NCBI RefSeq assembly: GCF_003987095.1
Contig: NZ_PIQA01000003.1
Span: forward strand, 248,001-312,000
Length of the DNA: 64,000 nt
Direction of reading: 5' to 3'
Source of the DNA: Idiomarina piscisalsi
Lineage (GTDB): Bacteria; Pseudomonadota; Gammaproteobacteria; Enterobacterales; Alteromonadaceae
Part shown: piece by piece, positions 37,360 to 48,461 of the stretch
How positions within the stretch are numbered: the first letter of the stretch is position 1
Layout: each line of letters opens with the position of its first letter
Made by a program: the position numbers and the translations under genes
The notes under the pieces: generated by a model
The model's input: the letters and a program-made list of their open reading frames with translations, nothing else
Database searches by the model: none
What the model was told of the DNA's origin: nothing

Positions 37360-38440
37360 CGCTCTTCTCAAATCTTTTACATTCATTCGCTAAGCGTTGG
37401 GTCGCCTCTGGCATCCCACGCTCGCGGGCGAAACGCGCCATTGTCCACAGTTGTTGCCTGTCATGCAATAAACGTTTTAAGTGGATGGCTAAAGCCCCAT
37501 TTTCTAACTCTTTTTGCGGCATTAATAGTGCCGCACCACAACTTTCCAAAACCTTTGCATTCGCTGTTTGATGATCATCCACTGCATGCGGCAGTGGCAC
37601 CAAAATAGAAGCGACACCAACGGCAGCTAACTCCGACACAGTTAACGCTCCAGCGCGGCAAATCACCAGGTTTGCCTTGGCAAATTCCGATGCCATATCG
37701 TCAATAAACTCATGTACGGCCAACGAACTTATGGCTTCAGCCCCGGCATACGCTGCTTTAGTGCTGGCTTCGTTACCCTGACCACATTGGTGAACCACAT
37801 TGAGCTCTACATCCGCTAACTGCTGAACCGCTTGTGGCACTTGCTCATTCAATACTTTTGCGCCCAGGCTTCCGCCGACAACTAATATCGTTATAGGCCC
37901 TGCAATGCTCTTGTCTTCCTGATGCGTTTTTACAACCTCGGTAAAAGCCTGGCGCAGCGGGTTTCCTACTACCGAGTATTGGCGCCATTGAGGTGTCGCC
38001 ACCGGCAAACCTAAAAATACATTGGTTGCCCGAGGCGCCAGTAAGCGGGTTGTCATACCCGGTACTGCGTTCTGTTCATGCACTAACAGTGGAATGCCCA
38101 TCATTTTTGCTGCAATGCCCATCGGCGCACAAACATAGCCACCAAAAGTCACAACAACGTTCGGCTGTAACTGCTTTAACAGCCGACGACATTGCAGGAC
38201 AGCTCTCGCTAGCACCAACGGCATCTTCAACTTGCGCAATAGCCCGTGACCGCGAACTCCGGTCATGCTAATACTATGCAAGCTAAAGCCTGCGGCCGGA
38301 ATAACTCTGGATTCAAGACGCCCTTCCCGGGTTCCCAGCCAGTCAACCTGCCAGCCGTCATCTCGTAAATTTTCAGCAACAGCCAGTGCTGGGAAAATAT
38401 GGCCGCCAGTACCGGCAGCCGCAATCAGTGCACGGTTCAT
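37352..38440 (-). CDS. murG: Lipid II synthase, UDP-GlcNAc transferase MurG
   Basis: A 362-residue peripheral GT-B glycosyltransferase that adds GlcNAc to lipid I on the cytoplasmic face. The N-terminal Gly loop [15 protein letters not shown] and the second Gly loop [12 protein letters not shown] are present, with [35 protein letters not shown] split between donor-sugar motifs. It overlaps ftsW by four bases (ATGA) and murC by eight. Confidence 0.96.
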   Translation of the reverse strand: MNRALIAAAGTGGHIFPALAVAENLRDDGWQVDWLGTREGRLESRVIPAAGFSLHSISMTGVRGHGLLRKLKMPLVLARAVLQCRRLLKQLQPNVVVTFGGYVCAPMGIAAKMMGIPLLVHEQNAVPGMTTRLLAPRATNVFLGLPVATPQWRQYSVVGNPLRQAFTEVVKTHQEDKSIAGPITILVVGGSLGAKVLNEQVPQAVQQLADVELNVVHQCGQGNEASTKAAYAGAEAISSLAVHEFIDDMASEFAKANLVICRAGALTVSELAAVGVASILVPLPHAVDDHQTANAKVLESCGAALLMPQKELENGALAIHLKRLLHDRQQLWTMARFARERGMPEATQRLANECKRFEKSDD

Positions 38441-39663
38441 TCAGCACCTCCGCGCGGCGCAACCTTGCGACCACTCATTCGGCGCTCATGATCAATGCGC
38501 AGCAATAATCCGATAGCCAGTGCTGACACAACCAAGCTGGTGCCACCGTAACTTACTAATGGCAGCGTTAAGCCTTTTGTCGGCAACGCACCGGATGCCA
38601 CACCGATATTCACAAAGGCCTGGATACTAAACCAAACGCCAATGCCATAGGCCAAATACCCGCCATAGCGTTGGTCGACCATTAGGCAGCGGCGCCCGAT
38701 AATTAAAGCGCGCCAAACCAACATTAATACGACCGCTATCACGCCCATGACGCCTACAAAGCCAAGCTCTTCGGCAACAACGGCCATGATAAAGTCGGTA
38801 TGAGCCTCTGGCAGGTACTGCAATTTTTGGATGCTATTCCCTAAACCCGCACCGCTAAATTGCCCCTGTCCAAAGGCAATAAGCGACTGCATTAGCTGGT
38901 ACCCTGCGCCAAATGGATCTTTCTCGGGCTCAAGGAAGGTCAAAAAGCGCTGCATTCGATAAGGCTCAACAATAATCAGCAGTATCATTGCCAGCACACA
39001 AGTAATGAATACCGCGAAAAACTGCCAGAGTTTAGCCCCCGCCAGAAAAAGCATGGCGACAGTCGTCGCTGACAAAACAACGACGGTTCCAAAGTCAGGT
39101 TGCATCAGCAGCAATACCGCCGCGATAAACAACAAGACCAAGGGCTTGATAAAGCCTTTAATAGCTTCCCGGACTTCATCTTCACGACGCGCCAGGTAAC
39201 TGGCCATGTACACGTAGAAAAACAACTTAGCCATTTCGGCCACTTGCACAGTGACGGGTCCCACTTTTATCCAGCGCTGCGAACCGTTCACTTCATGCCC
39301 AATAACCAGAACGACCAACAACATGGCCAGTCCAACCAACAATAGTTTGCCGCTATGTTCATTCCATAACGTGGTAGGAATCCGCAAGGACGCCAGCATT
39401 ACCAATAAGCTGATAACAATATAAATGCCATGCCGAATTGCAAAGTGAAATGGATTTCCTGTCAACCGGTCAGCCGTTGGTAATGACGCTGAAGACACCA
39501 TAATAAACCCAAAGGCTAACAATGCGAGTGACACCGTCAGCAGCACGCGGTCGTAAAGAGCCTGACTGGTTGACGGTTTAAACCACTCAACCAGTTGCTG
39601 CCAGCGCGGCGCTTTGGCGGCTGGCATTTCAAGCGCTAATTGTTCTTCACGCACTGTTGCCAT
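38437..39663 (-). CDS. ftsW: Septal peptidoglycan glycosyltransferase FtsW (SEDS)
   Basis: A 408-residue SEDS-family polymerase working with FtsI at the septum. The start at 39663 (MATVREEQLALEMP) lies just inside the end of murD (17-bp overlap); a longer open frame is rejected because it would lie deep in murD. About ten membrane segments are apparent. Conserved motifs include LMQPDFGTVVVL, GLGNSIQKLQYLPEAHTDFI (with the catalytic-region residues) and LPLVSYGGTSL. Confidence 0.96.
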   Translation of the reverse strand: MATVREEQLALEMPAAKAPRWQQLVEWFKPSTSQALYDRVLLTVSLALLAFGFIMVSSASLPTADRLTGNPFHFAIRHGIYIVISLLVMLASLRIPTTLWNEHSGKLLLVGLAMLLVVLVIGHEVNGSQRWIKVGPVTVQVAEMAKLFFYVYMASYLARREDEVREAIKGFIKPLVLLFIAAVLLLMQPDFGTVVVLSATTVAMLFLAGAKLWQFFAVFITCVLAMILLIIVEPYRMQRFLTFLEPEKDPFGAGYQLMQSLIAFGQGQFSGAGLGNSIQKLQYLPEAHTDFIMAVVAEELGFVGVMGVIAVVLMLVWRALIIGRRCLMVDQRYGGYLAYGIGVWFSIQAFVNIGVASGALPTKGLTLPLVSYGGTSLVVSALAIGLLLRIDHERRMSGRKVAPRGGAE

Positions 39664-41023
39664 TGGCTGCCTCCACCGCTTGACAGAATACGTCACCGCG
39701 ATGCTCAAAGTTATTAAACTGATCAAAGCTTGCACATGCTGGCGATAACAACACCATGTCGCCGGGCTGCACCAGTGACTTAGCAAGCTCTACAGCCTGC
39801 TCCAGGCTCTTAACCTGCCTTGAGCCATTAAACAGCTTGCCAATTTTCGGACCGTCTTTGCCTATTGTCAGCAGTATGTCAACTTTGTCTAAGGTCTCGG
39901 TTAATTCCTTAAAATCCGCCCCTTTGCCGTCGCCACCGGCTATTAGGAGCAGTCTACCGGTAATTGCCGGTCGCAGCCCCTCTACCGCCGCAGCGGTTGC
40001 ACCAATATTGGTGGCTTTTGAGTCATTAACCCACAACACGCCCGATTCCTGACTCACTAACTGGCAACGATGTGCTAACCCTGTAAAGTTTTTAGCTGCT
40101 TCTACTGCATCTTCTATTGAAATACCTAGCGACAATGCCAGTCCCAGTGCAGCTTGGGCGTTCAATAAGTTATGAACACCCTGCAGCTGAAGCTGATCTG
40201 CCCGCAGAACCACTTCCCCGGCATAGGTAATGGCAACAGGGCCGGTTGATTTATCAACATTGCCACCTAGCAAGCCGAAATCATTGGGATGAGCGTCTTT
40301 GCCAACGCTCAGTACTTTACCGGTGATAGGGTGAGGCCAGGTATCCTGTTGCTGACGGTTCAACACCCAGGTATCTGCGTTATTAAATATACGCTGCTTA
40401 GCAGCAATATAATCCTCAAGCGCATTATAACGGTCGAGGTGATCAACGCTAATATTCAGCAATGCTGCGGCTTTTAATTTTAACTTTTCTGTCAGCTCCA
40501 GCTGAAAACTCGATAACTCAAGCACGACAGCGTCTGGCTTGTTATCCAGCTGCAGCAGGTCTAATACAGGTAAACCAATATTTCCCGCAGCAACCACATT
40601 CTTTCCGACCTGCTGACCAATAAACTCGACCAGTCGGGTTACTGTCGACTTACCGTTTGAACCGGTCACAGCCACCAGCGGAAAATCGATGTTTTGAGCA
40701 AAAACCTCAATATCTCCAACGACTGGAATACCCGCATCGCGAGCTAGCGTCAGCGGCTCTTCACGTAAATCAATACCAGGACTTGTGATAATCAAGTCGG
40801 CGGCTAACGTGTCCTCTATTTCCCAACGGCGAGTGTTGAACTCAGCTCGTGGCATTATCGCTTTCGCGTCTTCGAGACCTGGCGGGTTTTCACGCGAATC
40901 AAACACTCGCACATCAGCAATTAACGACGGCTTGTTGGCCAGAAAACGCACAACCGATACCCCGGTCTTACCCAGACCAAGCACCATGATGTGTTTTATT
41001 TTCTGCCAGTTTATCGTTGTCAT
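39647..41023 (-). CDS. murD: UDP-N-acetylmuramoylalanine--D-glutamate ligase
   Basis: Adds D-Glu to UDP-MurNAc-L-Ala. The start at 41023 (MTTINWQKIKHIMVLGLGKTG) gives 458 residues, close to the E. coli length (438); the longer open frame runs into mraY and is rejected. Motifs are VLGLGKTGVSVVRFL, AVTGSNGKSTVTRLVEF (P-loop), LELSSFQLE, NISVDHLDRY and VNDSKATNIGATAAAVEG. It lies 5 bp after the mraY stop. Confidence 0.97.
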   Translation of the reverse strand: MTTINWQKIKHIMVLGLGKTGVSVVRFLANKPSLIADVRVFDSRENPPGLEDAKAIMPRAEFNTRRWEIEDTLAADLIITSPGIDLREEPLTLARDAGIPVVGDIEVFAQNIDFPLVAVTGSNGKSTVTRLVEFIGQQVGKNVVAAGNIGLPVLDLLQLDNKPDAVVLELSSFQLELTEKLKLKAAALLNISVDHLDRYNALEDYIAAKQRIFNNADTWVLNRQQQDTWPHPITGKVLSVGKDAHPNDFGLLGGNVDKSTGPVAITYAGEVVLRADQLQLQGVHNLLNAQAALGLALSLGISIEDAVEAAKNFTGLAHRCQLVSQESGVLWVNDSKATNIGATAAAVEGLRPAITGRLLLIAGGDGKGADFKELTETLDKVDILLTIGKDGPKIGKLFNGSRQVKSLEQAVELAKSLVQPGDMVLLSPACASFDQFNNFEHRGDVFCQAVEAANGNSA

Positions 41024-41028
41024 TGTTA

Positions 41029-42111
41029 TTACCGAAGTTTCAGTGTTGCTAAACCAATTAGCACGAAAATTAAAGACAATATCCAAAAGCGCACAATAAC
41101 GCGTGGCTCTGGCCACCCTTTTAGCTCGTAATGATGATGAATAGGTGCCATACGGAAGACTCGTTTACCTCTAAGCTTGTATGAGCCAACCTGAAGCATG
41201 ACCGACACGGTTTCCATGACGAACACACCGCCCATAATAAACAGCACCAGCTCCTGACGAACCAAAATCGCAATGATGCCAAGCGCAGCCCCTAGCGCCA
41301 GCGAACCAACATCGCCCATAAATACCAGTGCCGGATAGGTGTTAAACCAAAGGAAGCCAAGACCGGCTCCCACAATAGCGGCACAAACAACCAGTAACTC
41401 TGCGGTTAGAGGTAAATAAGGAATTTGTAAGTATTCAGCGAAGTTCACGTTACCGGAGGCGTAAGCAAAAATACCCAGCGCCGCTGCCACCATAACGGTT
41501 GGCATGATGGCTAAACCGTCCAGGCCATCGGTTAAGTTCACCGCATTACTGGTACCCACCATTACAAAGTAGGCCATAAGAATGTAAAGCATGCCCAACT
41601 GCGGCATGACATCTTTAAAGAACGGCACCAGTAGCGCAGTTTCAGCCCCCATGGTGCTGCTCCAATACAGGTATACCGCCGCTGCACTGGCAATAACGGA
41701 TTGCCAGAAGTACTTCCACTTGGCAATGAGGCCTTTTGGATCTTTACGCACAACTTTACGGTAGTCGTCGATGAAGCCAATAATGCCAAAACCTGTTATG
41801 ACCAGTAGCACAACCCAGACATAACGGTTTTCTAAGTCAGCCCAGAGTAATGAAGAGCCAAGCACTGCCGCCAAAATTAAAACGCCCCCCATGGTTGGGG
41901 TTCCGCTCTTACTTAAATGACTTTGCGGGCCGTCATCTCTTACGGTCTGCCCAATTTGCAGAAGCTGCAGACGACGAATTAATGTTGGACCTAACCAGAG
42001 CGATAGTACCAATGCCGTTAAGATGCTTAATATTGCTCTCAACGTTAGGTAAGAAAACACGTTAAACGCGCTTTCAAATTGCATTAGGTACTCAGCCAAC
42101 CAAACTAACAT
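41029..42111 (-). CDS. mraY: Phospho-N-acetylmuramoyl-pentapeptide transferase MraY
   Basis: A 360-residue integral membrane enzyme, the same length as E. coli MraY, that makes lipid I from UDP-MurNAc-pentapeptide and undecaprenyl phosphate. The catalytic motifs GFIDDYRKV (Asp pair), [14 protein letters not shown] and [15 protein letters not shown] are intact, and [17 protein letters not shown] is the His-rich loop. Ten membrane helices are expected. It overlaps murF by seven bases. Confidence 0.98.
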   Translation of the reverse strand: MLVWLAEYLMQFESAFNVFSYLTLRAILSILTALVLSLWLGPTLIRRLQLLQIGQTVRDDGPQSHLSKSGTPTMGGVLILAAVLGSSLLWADLENRYVWVVLLVITGFGIIGFIDDYRKVVRKDPKGLIAKWKYFWQSVIASAAAVYLYWSSTMGAETALLVPFFKDVMPQLGMLYILMAYFVMVGTSNAVNLTDGLDGLAIMPTVMVAAALGIFAYASGNVNFAEYLQIPYLPLTAELLVVCAAIVGAGLGFLWFNTYPALVFMGDVGSLALGAALGIIAILVRQELVLFIMGGVFVMETVSVMLQVGSYKLRGKRVFRMAPIHHHYELKGWPEPRVIVRFWILSLIFVLIGLATLKLR

Positions 42112-43508
42112 GCGTGTTTATCCCCTATACTGCTGTGGCTCTCTACAGCGCTTTGCAACGCCGCTACGACGCGCTCCATGTGCGCAGACCGTGAGCCTTT
42201 AACCAGCACTGTGACCGGCTGCTTACCCTGTTGTTCTGTAAGTCTTTGTAAAATCGCCTGCACTAGGGCATCTAGTTGACTGAAATGCTTGCCTCCGTGG
42301 CCGTTAAACACTTCACTGGCGCTTTGACTGAGTACGCCCAGACTGTATAAGTTATCAATACCTGTATCTATTGCATGCTCGCCTATTTCTTCATGATAGG
42401 CGCGGGCATCAGCCCCAAGTTCTCCCATGTCACCCAGGACAAAAATTCGATAACCACTGTAGCTACCCAGTAAATCTAGCGCAGCTTTTGTTGAGGCAAC
42501 ACTCGCATTATAGGTGTCGTCAATAATACGTAAGTGCTCACTAACTTTGATGGTGGTTAGACGACCTTTAGCGGGAGTTACCAGCTCTAAGCCGCGAATA
42601 ATGTCAGTCAGAGAGGCGCCTAGCTGATAAGCTGCTGCTGAGGCTGACAGCGCATTAAGCACATTGTGGCGGCCACTTAACTGTAAAGTCACTGCCTCGG
42701 CTTGGCCGTCAATATGTAAGGTAAAGGTTGGGTGGCCTTCATCGTTGAGTTGAATGTCTGTTGCATATACATCGGCTTGATCAGATAAACCGAACGTCTG
42801 CCAGTGGTAATTAGCGCAAACTGACTCCCAGCTTTGGCTATACTCAGACTCCAGTGGGGTAATCGCCACTCCCTGGCTCCCCAGACCACGGAAAATCTCA
42901 GTTTTAGCGCGCGCAACACCGTGTACACTGCCAAACCCTTCAACATGGGCAGCGCTGACATTATTCAGTATTGCTACATCAGGCTTAGTTAATTGAGTGG
43001 TGTAGCCAATCTCCCCGGGGTGATTCGCGCCTAACTCAATAACCGCGTATTTATGTTGCTTTTCAAGGCGTAACAATGTCAGCGGTACACCAATGTCATT
43101 ATTGAAGTTACCGGCTGTTGCCAGAGTACTGTCCTTAAGCGACAGAATGGAAGACAGCATTTCTTTAACGGTGGTTTTTCCGTTACTACCGGTAATAGCA
43201 ACGGTTTTTGGGGCCACTTCTGCTTTCACTGCCGCACCAAGCAGCCCCAGTGCATAGCGCGTATCTTCAACGATAATTTGACTTAATTCGGTTTGCTGTG
43301 GCTTTTCGACAAGCAAGGCTTCAGCACCGCCTTGTCGAGCTTGTTCGGTAAATCGATGCGCATCGAAATTAGGTCCTTTTAACGCAATAAATAGCGCTCC
43401 GGTTAAGTCGTCACGCGTATCCGTTGATACCTTACTGATGGTTTTGTCTTCACCGACAAGACGTCCACCGACTTTCTCTGCTATCCAGGCTAAGGTTACA
43501 GAAATCAT
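42105..43508 (-). CDS. murF: UDP-N-acetylmuramoyl-tripeptide--D-alanyl-D-alanine ligase
   Basis: A 467-residue Mur ligase that adds D-Ala-D-Ala to complete the pentapeptide. The P-loop is [19 protein letters not shown]; other motifs are [31 protein letters not shown] and [18 protein letters not shown]. It overlaps murE by four bases (ATGA) and mraY by seven, suggesting coupled translation along the Mur operon. Confidence 0.97.
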   Translation of the reverse strand: MISVTLAWIAEKVGGRLVGEDKTISKVSTDTRDDLTGALFIALKGPNFDAHRFTEQARQGGAEALLVEKPQQTELSQIIVEDTRYALGLLGAAVKAEVAPKTVAITGSNGKTTVKEMLSSILSLKDSTLATAGNFNNDIGVPLTLLRLEKQHKYAVIELGANHPGEIGYTTQLTKPDVAILNNVSAAHVEGFGSVHGVARAKTEIFRGLGSQGVAITPLESEYSQSWESVCANYHWQTFGLSDQADVYATDIQLNDEGHPTFTLHIDGQAEAVTLQLSGRHNVLNALSASAAAYQLGASLTDIIRGLELVTPAKGRLTTIKVSEHLRIIDDTYNASVASTKAALDLLGSYSGYRIFVLGDMGELGADARAYHEEIGEHAIDTGIDNLYSLGVLSQSASEVFNGHGGKHFSQLDALVQAILQRLTEQQGKQPVTVLVKGSRSAHMERVVAALQSAVESHSSIGDKHAC

Positions 43509-44971
43509 GCGCAGTCTCCTTGCAGCCAGTCGCTGACAACCGCTCGTTCGTTGTAATCAACACGTTGTGTGCCTATTACTTGATAATCTTCATGCCCCTT
43601 GCCAGCCAAAAGTACGACATCATCCTGCTGGGCTTCTTGCATAGCCCGAATCACCGCTTCCCGGCGACCCGGCCATACTTTTACTTTGTCCTTTTCAGCA
43701 ATGCCGGCAAGAATGTCATCAATAATCTGTTCACTGGGTTCAGTACGCGGGTTGTCGTCGGTAACAACGACAACATCGGCTGAGTCTGCCGCGACTTTCC
43801 CCATTTGCGGGCGTTTACCCCGGTCTCTGTCACCACCACACCCAAACACACACCATAGTTTACCTTTGCAATGCAGTCGTAGCGCTCTTAGCACTTGGTC
43901 CAAAGCGTCCGGCGTGTGAGCGTAATCAACGACGACCAATGGCGAATGCTGATTGTGGAAGGCCTCCATACGACCCGGCACAGGCATTAACTGCTTGCAG
44001 GCATTGGCTAAGTCACTTAGCTTGTACCCAAGAGAAAGCAATGTCGCTATCGCAGTTAACACGTTGTAGATATTGAAACGCCCTAATAGCGGCGTTTCTA
44101 TTGCATAAGACTGACCTTGCCAGTTCAACTCGAATGCCGAACCCTCTTCATGGAATTGCAGCCCTGACGCTTTTAAACTTGGCTCTAACGATGCGTCGTT
44201 TAATGTCACCCAAAGCTCGGCACCATGCTCTTTGTACCAGTTCGCCAATACCGCATCATCGGCATTCACAATTCGGTGTTGAACACCAAAGTCCGTAAAT
44301 AGGCGCTGTTTTGCAGCAACGTAATTGTCCATCGTACCGTGGTAATCCAGGTGGTCACGACTAATATTGGTAATAGCGGCAGCCGCAAATTGAATGGCGT
44401 CTACCCGGCGCTGCACTAACGCATGCGATGACACTTCCATAGCCACCAACTCAGCACCTTCCGCTTTCAACGTAGCTAGCCGTTGTTGAATAGTAACCGC
44501 ATCTGGTGTGGTATGACGCTCTGGTAACAGCCGTCCAATTAAGCCGCTTCCTGTTGTGCCAATAACGGCAGACTCCTTACCCAAGCGCTGAGTAAGTTGC
44601 GCAATAATATGAGTGACTGATGTTTTGCCGTTAGTACCGGTAACGCCGATAACAGTCATACCTTTTGACGGGTGCTCGAAGAAGTTTCCGGCAATTTCAG
44701 ACAGATGCTCACGAACCCCACTAAAGCCGATAACAACGGCGCCTCGCCGCTGCTCTACCGCTGGGCCCGGAGACTCAGCAATCACCGCAACAGCGCCCTG
44801 GTCGATAGCCGCGTCGATATAAGCACGACCATCGGTTTCGTACCCGGGTATTGCAATGAATAAATCACCGTTAGCGACCTGACGGCTATCCAGTTTTACG
44901 CCCGAGACGGTCACATCTGGAATATTTAATGATGCAGGCAACATATTTAGAAGTTCAGAAAGCATTTTCAT
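43505..44971 (-). CDS. murE: UDP-MurNAc-L-Ala-D-Glu--meso-2,6-diaminopimelate ligase
   Basis: A 488-residue Mur ligase that adds the third residue of the stem peptide. The P-loop is GVTGTNGKTSVTHIIAQL. The DDNPRTEPSEQI motif marks specificity for meso-diaminopimelate rather than lysine. VVDYAHTPDALDQVL and FGCGGDRDRGKRPQMG are further family blocks. It overlaps ftsI by four bases and murF by four. Confidence 0.97.
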   Translation of the reverse strand: MKMLSELLNMLPASLNIPDVTVSGVKLDSRQVANGDLFIAIPGYETDGRAYIDAAIDQGAVAVIAESPGPAVEQRRGAVVIGFSGVREHLSEIAGNFFEHPSKGMTVIGVTGTNGKTSVTHIIAQLTQRLGKESAVIGTTGSGLIGRLLPERHTTPDAVTIQQRLATLKAEGAELVAMEVSSHALVQRRVDAIQFAAAAITNISRDHLDYHGTMDNYVAAKQRLFTDFGVQHRIVNADDAVLANWYKEHGAELWVTLNDASLEPSLKASGLQFHEEGSAFELNWQGQSYAIETPLLGRFNIYNVLTAIATLLSLGYKLSDLANACKQLMPVPGRMEAFHNQHSPLVVVDYAHTPDALDQVLRALRLHCKGKLWCVFGCGGDRDRGKRPQMGKVAADSADVVVVTDDNPRTEPSEQIIDDILAGIAEKDKVKVWPGRREAVIRAMQEAQQDDVVLLAGKGHEDYQVIGTQRVDYNERAVVSDWLQGDCA

Positions 44972-46701
44972 TGCTGACCTCCAAAGCCCGCTGCGCGAAT
45001 TTCTGTGTCATCCGGGTTGTCCGGCGGCACGTTCAACAAGCGCATAGTTTGCGCGACGATATTCGAGAATACAGGGGCGGCTGCGGTACCCCCGTAATAG
45101 TCATCAGTTCCCGGCTCGTTTATCGTCACAACAACTACCACTTCAGGATTACTCACCGGCGCAATGCCGGCAAACAAAGCGACATACTCATCACCATAAC
45201 CCCCCGTTGCTTTCGTTTTCCGCGTGGTTCCAGTTTTTCCGGCAATTCGATATCCCGGTACCTGAGCTTGTTTCGCGGTACCGTCACGCACGACTTCTTC
45301 CATCATGTGCATGACCGCACGTGTATTGTCAGGATTGAAGACTTGCTCGCCTGGTAGCGGTGACTCTTGGCGGAATATAGTCAGCGGTCGTTTTACACCA
45401 CCCGATGCAATAATACTGTAAGCTTTAGCTAGCTGTAGGGTCGTAACAGACAAACCATAACCATAAGACAACGTGGCTATTTCAAACTCAGACCAACGGC
45501 GACGATCGCTCAACAGCCCCATCCCCTCACCCAGTAAGGCAACTCCTGTATCACTACCAAAGCCAGCATCCGCGTAGGTTTGCAGTAATGGGTCGACACC
45601 TAAGTCCAGTGCCATTTTCGTCACCCCCACATTTGACGAGTGTTTAAGAACTTCCGTCAGGGTAAGTTCTCCGCGGTTACGCGGGTCGCTCACACGGCGT
45701 CCACCCAGGCGCAGCCAACCAGGGCTAGTGTCAATAACGTCGCCGGCTTTATGACGGCCGTTTTCCAGCGCACTCAGCACCACCAAGGGCTTGACCGTCG
45801 AGCCTGGCTCGTAGCTGTCGGTAATCGCCCGATTTCGCATTCTGAATGACTGCAAATCGGCACGATTGTTAGGGTTAAAGGACGGGCTGTTGACCATTGC
45901 CAGGATTTCACCAGTATCAACATCGAGTACAATAGCGGAGCCAGACGTTGCCTGGTTGTAGCGCACGGCTTTTTTAAGCTCTGTATAGGCAGTCGCCTGA
46001 ATCCGCTGATCAATACTCAAGGTTAATTGTTTTGGTTGTTGCGCCTCTGTCTGGCTAATTTCCTCAACAACCCGCCCTTGCGCATCCTTGCGATAAACTC
46101 GCTTGCCCGGTTGTCCGGTCAAGTGTTCGTCATACAGTAACTCGAGTCCTTCCTGACCCTCACCATCAATGTTTGTCAGACCCACTAAATGGGCAGCAAT
46201 TTCACCGGTTGGGTAATAACGGCGAGACTCTGTTTTTAAATAAACGCCCGGAATTTTTAGTTGCTTGACGTAATCCGCTTCCGAAGGTGTGACTTTTCGT
46301 TGCAAATAAACAAAGCGTTTGCTTGGATCATCGACCTTATCAACCAAGGCTTCGCGATTCATTCGAAAGGTCTCTGCCAATGCCTGCCAGCGCCGCTTAT
46401 CCGCCAACGCATTATGTTCATCAATACGTTTGGGGTCAGCCCAGACAGTTTCTACCGGGACACTAACTGCAAGCTCGCGGCCATGACGGTCGACAATACT
46501 GCCACGCTGCACTGGCAAGCTATCAGAGCGCAAACTACGCATATCGCCCTGCAAAGAAAAACGTTCAGGGCTAACAACTTGTATATAAGCCGCACGCGCA
46601 ACCAGAACGGAGAAAACACCGAACAGCACGGTCACTGCGATATAAAAACGCCAGCGAGTACCAGCCGGTTCAGTCCGTTTTTTACGCTTCGCCATTACCA
46701 T
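44968..46701 (-). CDS. ftsI: Septal peptidoglycan transpeptidase FtsI (PBP3)
   Basis: A 577-residue class B penicillin-binding protein. It has a short basic cytoplasmic N terminus, one membrane helix (about 19-40), a pedestal domain, and a transpeptidase domain with GSTVKP (catalytic Ser301, Lys304), HSSNVG (SxN) and GKTGTTRK (KTGT). The ATG at 46701 is best placed relative to GGAGG; a second in-frame ATG at 46695 overlaps the ftsL stop as TAATG and is a possible start. Confidence 0.97.
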   Translation of the reverse strand: MVMAKRKKRTEPAGTRWRFYIAVTVLFGVFSVLVARAAYIQVVSPERFSLQGDMRSLRSDSLPVQRGSIVDRHGRELAVSVPVETVWADPKRIDEHNALADKRRWQALAETFRMNREALVDKVDDPSKRFVYLQRKVTPSEADYVKQLKIPGVYLKTESRRYYPTGEIAAHLVGLTNIDGEGQEGLELLYDEHLTGQPGKRVYRKDAQGRVVEEISQTEAQQPKQLTLSIDQRIQATAYTELKKAVRYNQATSGSAIVLDVDTGEILAMVNSPSFNPNNRADLQSFRMRNRAITDSYEPGSTVKPLVVLSALENGRHKAGDVIDTSPGWLRLGGRRVSDPRNRGELTLTEVLKHSSNVGVTKMALDLGVDPLLQTYADAGFGSDTGVALLGEGMGLLSDRRRWSEFEIATLSYGYGLSVTTLQLAKAYSIIASGGVKRPLTIFRQESPLPGEQVFNPDNTRAVMHMMEEVVRDGTAKQAQVPGYRIAGKTGTTRKTKATGGYGDEYVALFAGIAPVSNPEVVVVVTINEPGTDDYYGGTAAAPVFSNIVAQTMRLLNVPPDNPDDTEIRAAGFGGQQ

Positions 46702-47009
46702 GAGACCATAACCTCCGTTTCGGATGTTACGTCACGCATTCCGAGCTGCTGTTGAGCAATACGTTCAACCCGACTGTGCTCTGTCAGTGCATTCTGTTCA
46801 ATCACTAAATGTCGCCACTCGCGGTCAAGCGTGTCGCGGTAAGACAACAGGTCATCACGTTCAGCTGTCAGCTGACGGTTCAAGTGAGCCACATAAACAA
46901 TGCTTAGTGCGTTAAAAACGACCACCACGCCCAGTAGCACAATCCACTTGTGCTGCACTAAATCTTGCAGCACCATTTTGGTTAAGCTGGGATAGCGTTG
47001 TTTAGTCAT
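46695..47009 (-). CDS. ftsL: Cell division protein FtsL
   Basis: A 104-residue bitopic protein of the FtsQLB complex. It has a cytoplasmic N terminus, one membrane helix (about 26-48) and a periplasmic coiled coil (about 50-95) ending just short of the C terminus. Sequence conservation of FtsL is low; identity rests on topology, size and position between rsmH and ftsI. It overlaps both neighbours (8 bases with rsmH, 7 with ftsI). Confidence 0.93.
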   Translation of the reverse strand: MTKQRYPSLTKMVLQDLVQHKWIVLLGVVVVFNALSIVYVAHLNRQLTAERDDLLSYRDTLDREWRHLVIEQNALTEHSRVERIAQQQLGMRDVTSETEVMVSW

Positions 47010-47949
47010 GGTAGACCCTCCTTGCTATACGCAGCACCGAACTGCGTGCCCGAGGGTTTAGTGAGACTTCGTGTTTGCCTGGTTTTATGGCTTTACCCAC
47101 TTTCTCTAATGACTTGTCTTTATTTATCTCGGCATCAGTAACAGGTAATCCGGCTGGTACCTGCTTGCCTTCGCTGTGTTTGCGAATAAAACGTTTAACC
47201 AATCGGTCTTCCAGGCTATGGAAACTAATAACGACTAGACGTCCGTCTTGCTTCAGTGCCGACAGAGAGGCTTCAAGCGCCTGCTCTATTTGTTCCAGTT
47301 CTTTGTTGACATGAATTCGAATAGCCTGGAATGTCCGCGTTGCTGGGTGCTTATGCTTTTCTTTTACCGGGCTGACACGGGCAATCATGTCCGCCAGTTG
47401 TTTCGTGCGCACAAAAGGCTCTTTCTCGCGATCCATAACAATGGCGCTGGCAATTTTTCGCGCAAAACGCTCTTCGCCGTATTCTTTAAGTACCCAGCTT
47501 ATCTCATCTTTTTCAGCTCGGTTCAGCCATTCGGCGGCTGTTTCACCGCGCGTGGTATCCATTCTCATATCGAGTGGTCCGTCGCGCATGAAGCTAAAAC
47601 CTCTCTCGGCATCATCGAGTTGTGGGGACGACACGCCAAGGTCGAATAAAATACCGGTGACTTTTCCGGTTAATTGCCGCTGTTCAAGTACCTGTTGCAG
47701 GTTTGAGAAAGGGGTGTGGATAATGTCAAAACGTGGGTCGTCTTGCAGTGTTTTAGCGGCTTCAATAGCTTGTGGGTCTTGGTCTAACGCAATAACCTGA
47801 GCGTCATTGCCTAGCTTTTCTAACAACGCACGCGTGTGACCGCCACGTCCAAATGTGGCGTCAATATAGGTGCCTGCTGTATCAGTCACTAAAGCGTTGA
47901 TGGACTCTTCCAGTAGCACCGAAACGTGTTGTGGTGACGTTGTTATCAT
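47002..47949 (-). CDS. rsmH: 16S rRNA (cytosine1402-N4)-methyltransferase RsmH
   Basis: A 315-residue SAM-dependent methyltransferase (formerly MraW) that modifies C1402 in the ribosomal P site. Signatures are [16 protein letters not shown] (SAM motif I), [21 protein letters not shown] split into its two parts, and [15 protein letters not shown]. The start ATG overlaps the mraZ stop (TAATG). Confidence 0.97.
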   Translation of the reverse strand: MITTSPQHVSVLLEESINALVTDTAGTYIDATFGRGGHTRALLEKLGNDAQVIALDQDPQAIEAAKTLQDDPRFDIIHTPFSNLQQVLEQRQLTGKVTGILFDLGVSSPQLDDAERGFSFMRDGPLDMRMDTTRGETAAEWLNRAEKDEISWVLKEYGEERFARKIASAIVMDREKEPFVRTKQLADMIARVSPVKEKHKHPATRTFQAIRIHVNKELEQIEQALEASLSALKQDGRLVVISFHSLEDRLVKRFIRKHSEGKQVPAGLPVTDAEINKDKSLEKVGKAIKPGKHEVSLNPRARSSVLRIARRVYHD

Positions 47950-48407
47950 TATAAAGAGAAGTCTTCCAGTCTTTCGTTTAGGGTGAAGTCGCCCTCGCGC
48001 TCAACGTCCATATCCTGAGCCACTTGGTCATGCCAAGCGTCTTCATCCCACAGTTCAAATTTGTTCAGCTGACCAACCAACATAAGCTTCTTCTCGAGCC
48101 CTGCGTGTTGTCTTAAAGGTGCTGATATCAGTAAACGACCGTTTTTATCCATTTCGCAGTCGTCTGCATGACCGAGTAACAACCGCTGCAAGCGGCGTTC
48201 TGCGGGGTTCATACTCGATAAACGGGTGAGTTTCTGCTCAATGATTTGCCACTCGGGAAGCGGGTACAACAACAGGCACGGTTGTTTAATATCAATCGTG
48301 CATACCATTTTCCCTTCACAGTCTAAAGACAAGGCTTGGCGATACTTAGCTGGGATTGCTAAGCGCCCTTTGCTGTCAAGACTGAGTGTTGTTGCTCCTC
48401 GGAACAT
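47949..48407 (-). CDS. mraZ: Transcriptional regulator MraZ
   Basis: A 152-residue AbrB-like DNA-binding protein, first gene of the dcw cluster, which represses its own promoter. Two SpoVT/AbrB-like repeats are visible: one at the N terminus ([20 protein letters not shown]) and one beginning near residue 80 ([20 protein letters not shown]), each with a DxxGR-type core. Direct TGG repeats that fit its known binding pattern lie upstream of its start. The Shine-Dalgarno AGGTGG precedes the ATG. Confidence 0.96.
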   Translation of the reverse strand: MFRGATTLSLDSKGRLAIPAKYRQALSLDCEGKMVCTIDIKQPCLLLYPLPEWQIIEQKLTRLSSMNPAERRLQRLLLGHADDCEMDKNGRLLISAPLRQHAGLEKKLMLVGQLNKFELWDEDAWHDQVAQDMDVEREGDFTLNERLEDFSL

Positions 48408-48429
48408 GATCCCACCTGATCATTAAGAT

Positions 48430-48452
48430 CCACTATTATCCACAAATCCCCA
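48430..48452 (-). promoter_or_regulatory. MraZ-binding direct repeats
   Basis: On the minus strand three TGG triplets recur with an exact 10-bp period: TGGGG-ATTTG-TGGAT-AATAG-TGG, matching the known TGGGN-N5 MraZ box array. A further pair with 10-bp spacing lies at 48472-48484 within the promoter spacer. The array lies between the promoter and the mraZ start, as expected for autorepression. Confidence 0.75.
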
Positions 48453-48461
48453 CAATGTTAC

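Noticed and set aside
46261-46755. 164-codon open frame opposite ftsI/ftsL
   Set aside because: Antisense shadow crossing two real genes; no supporting signal.
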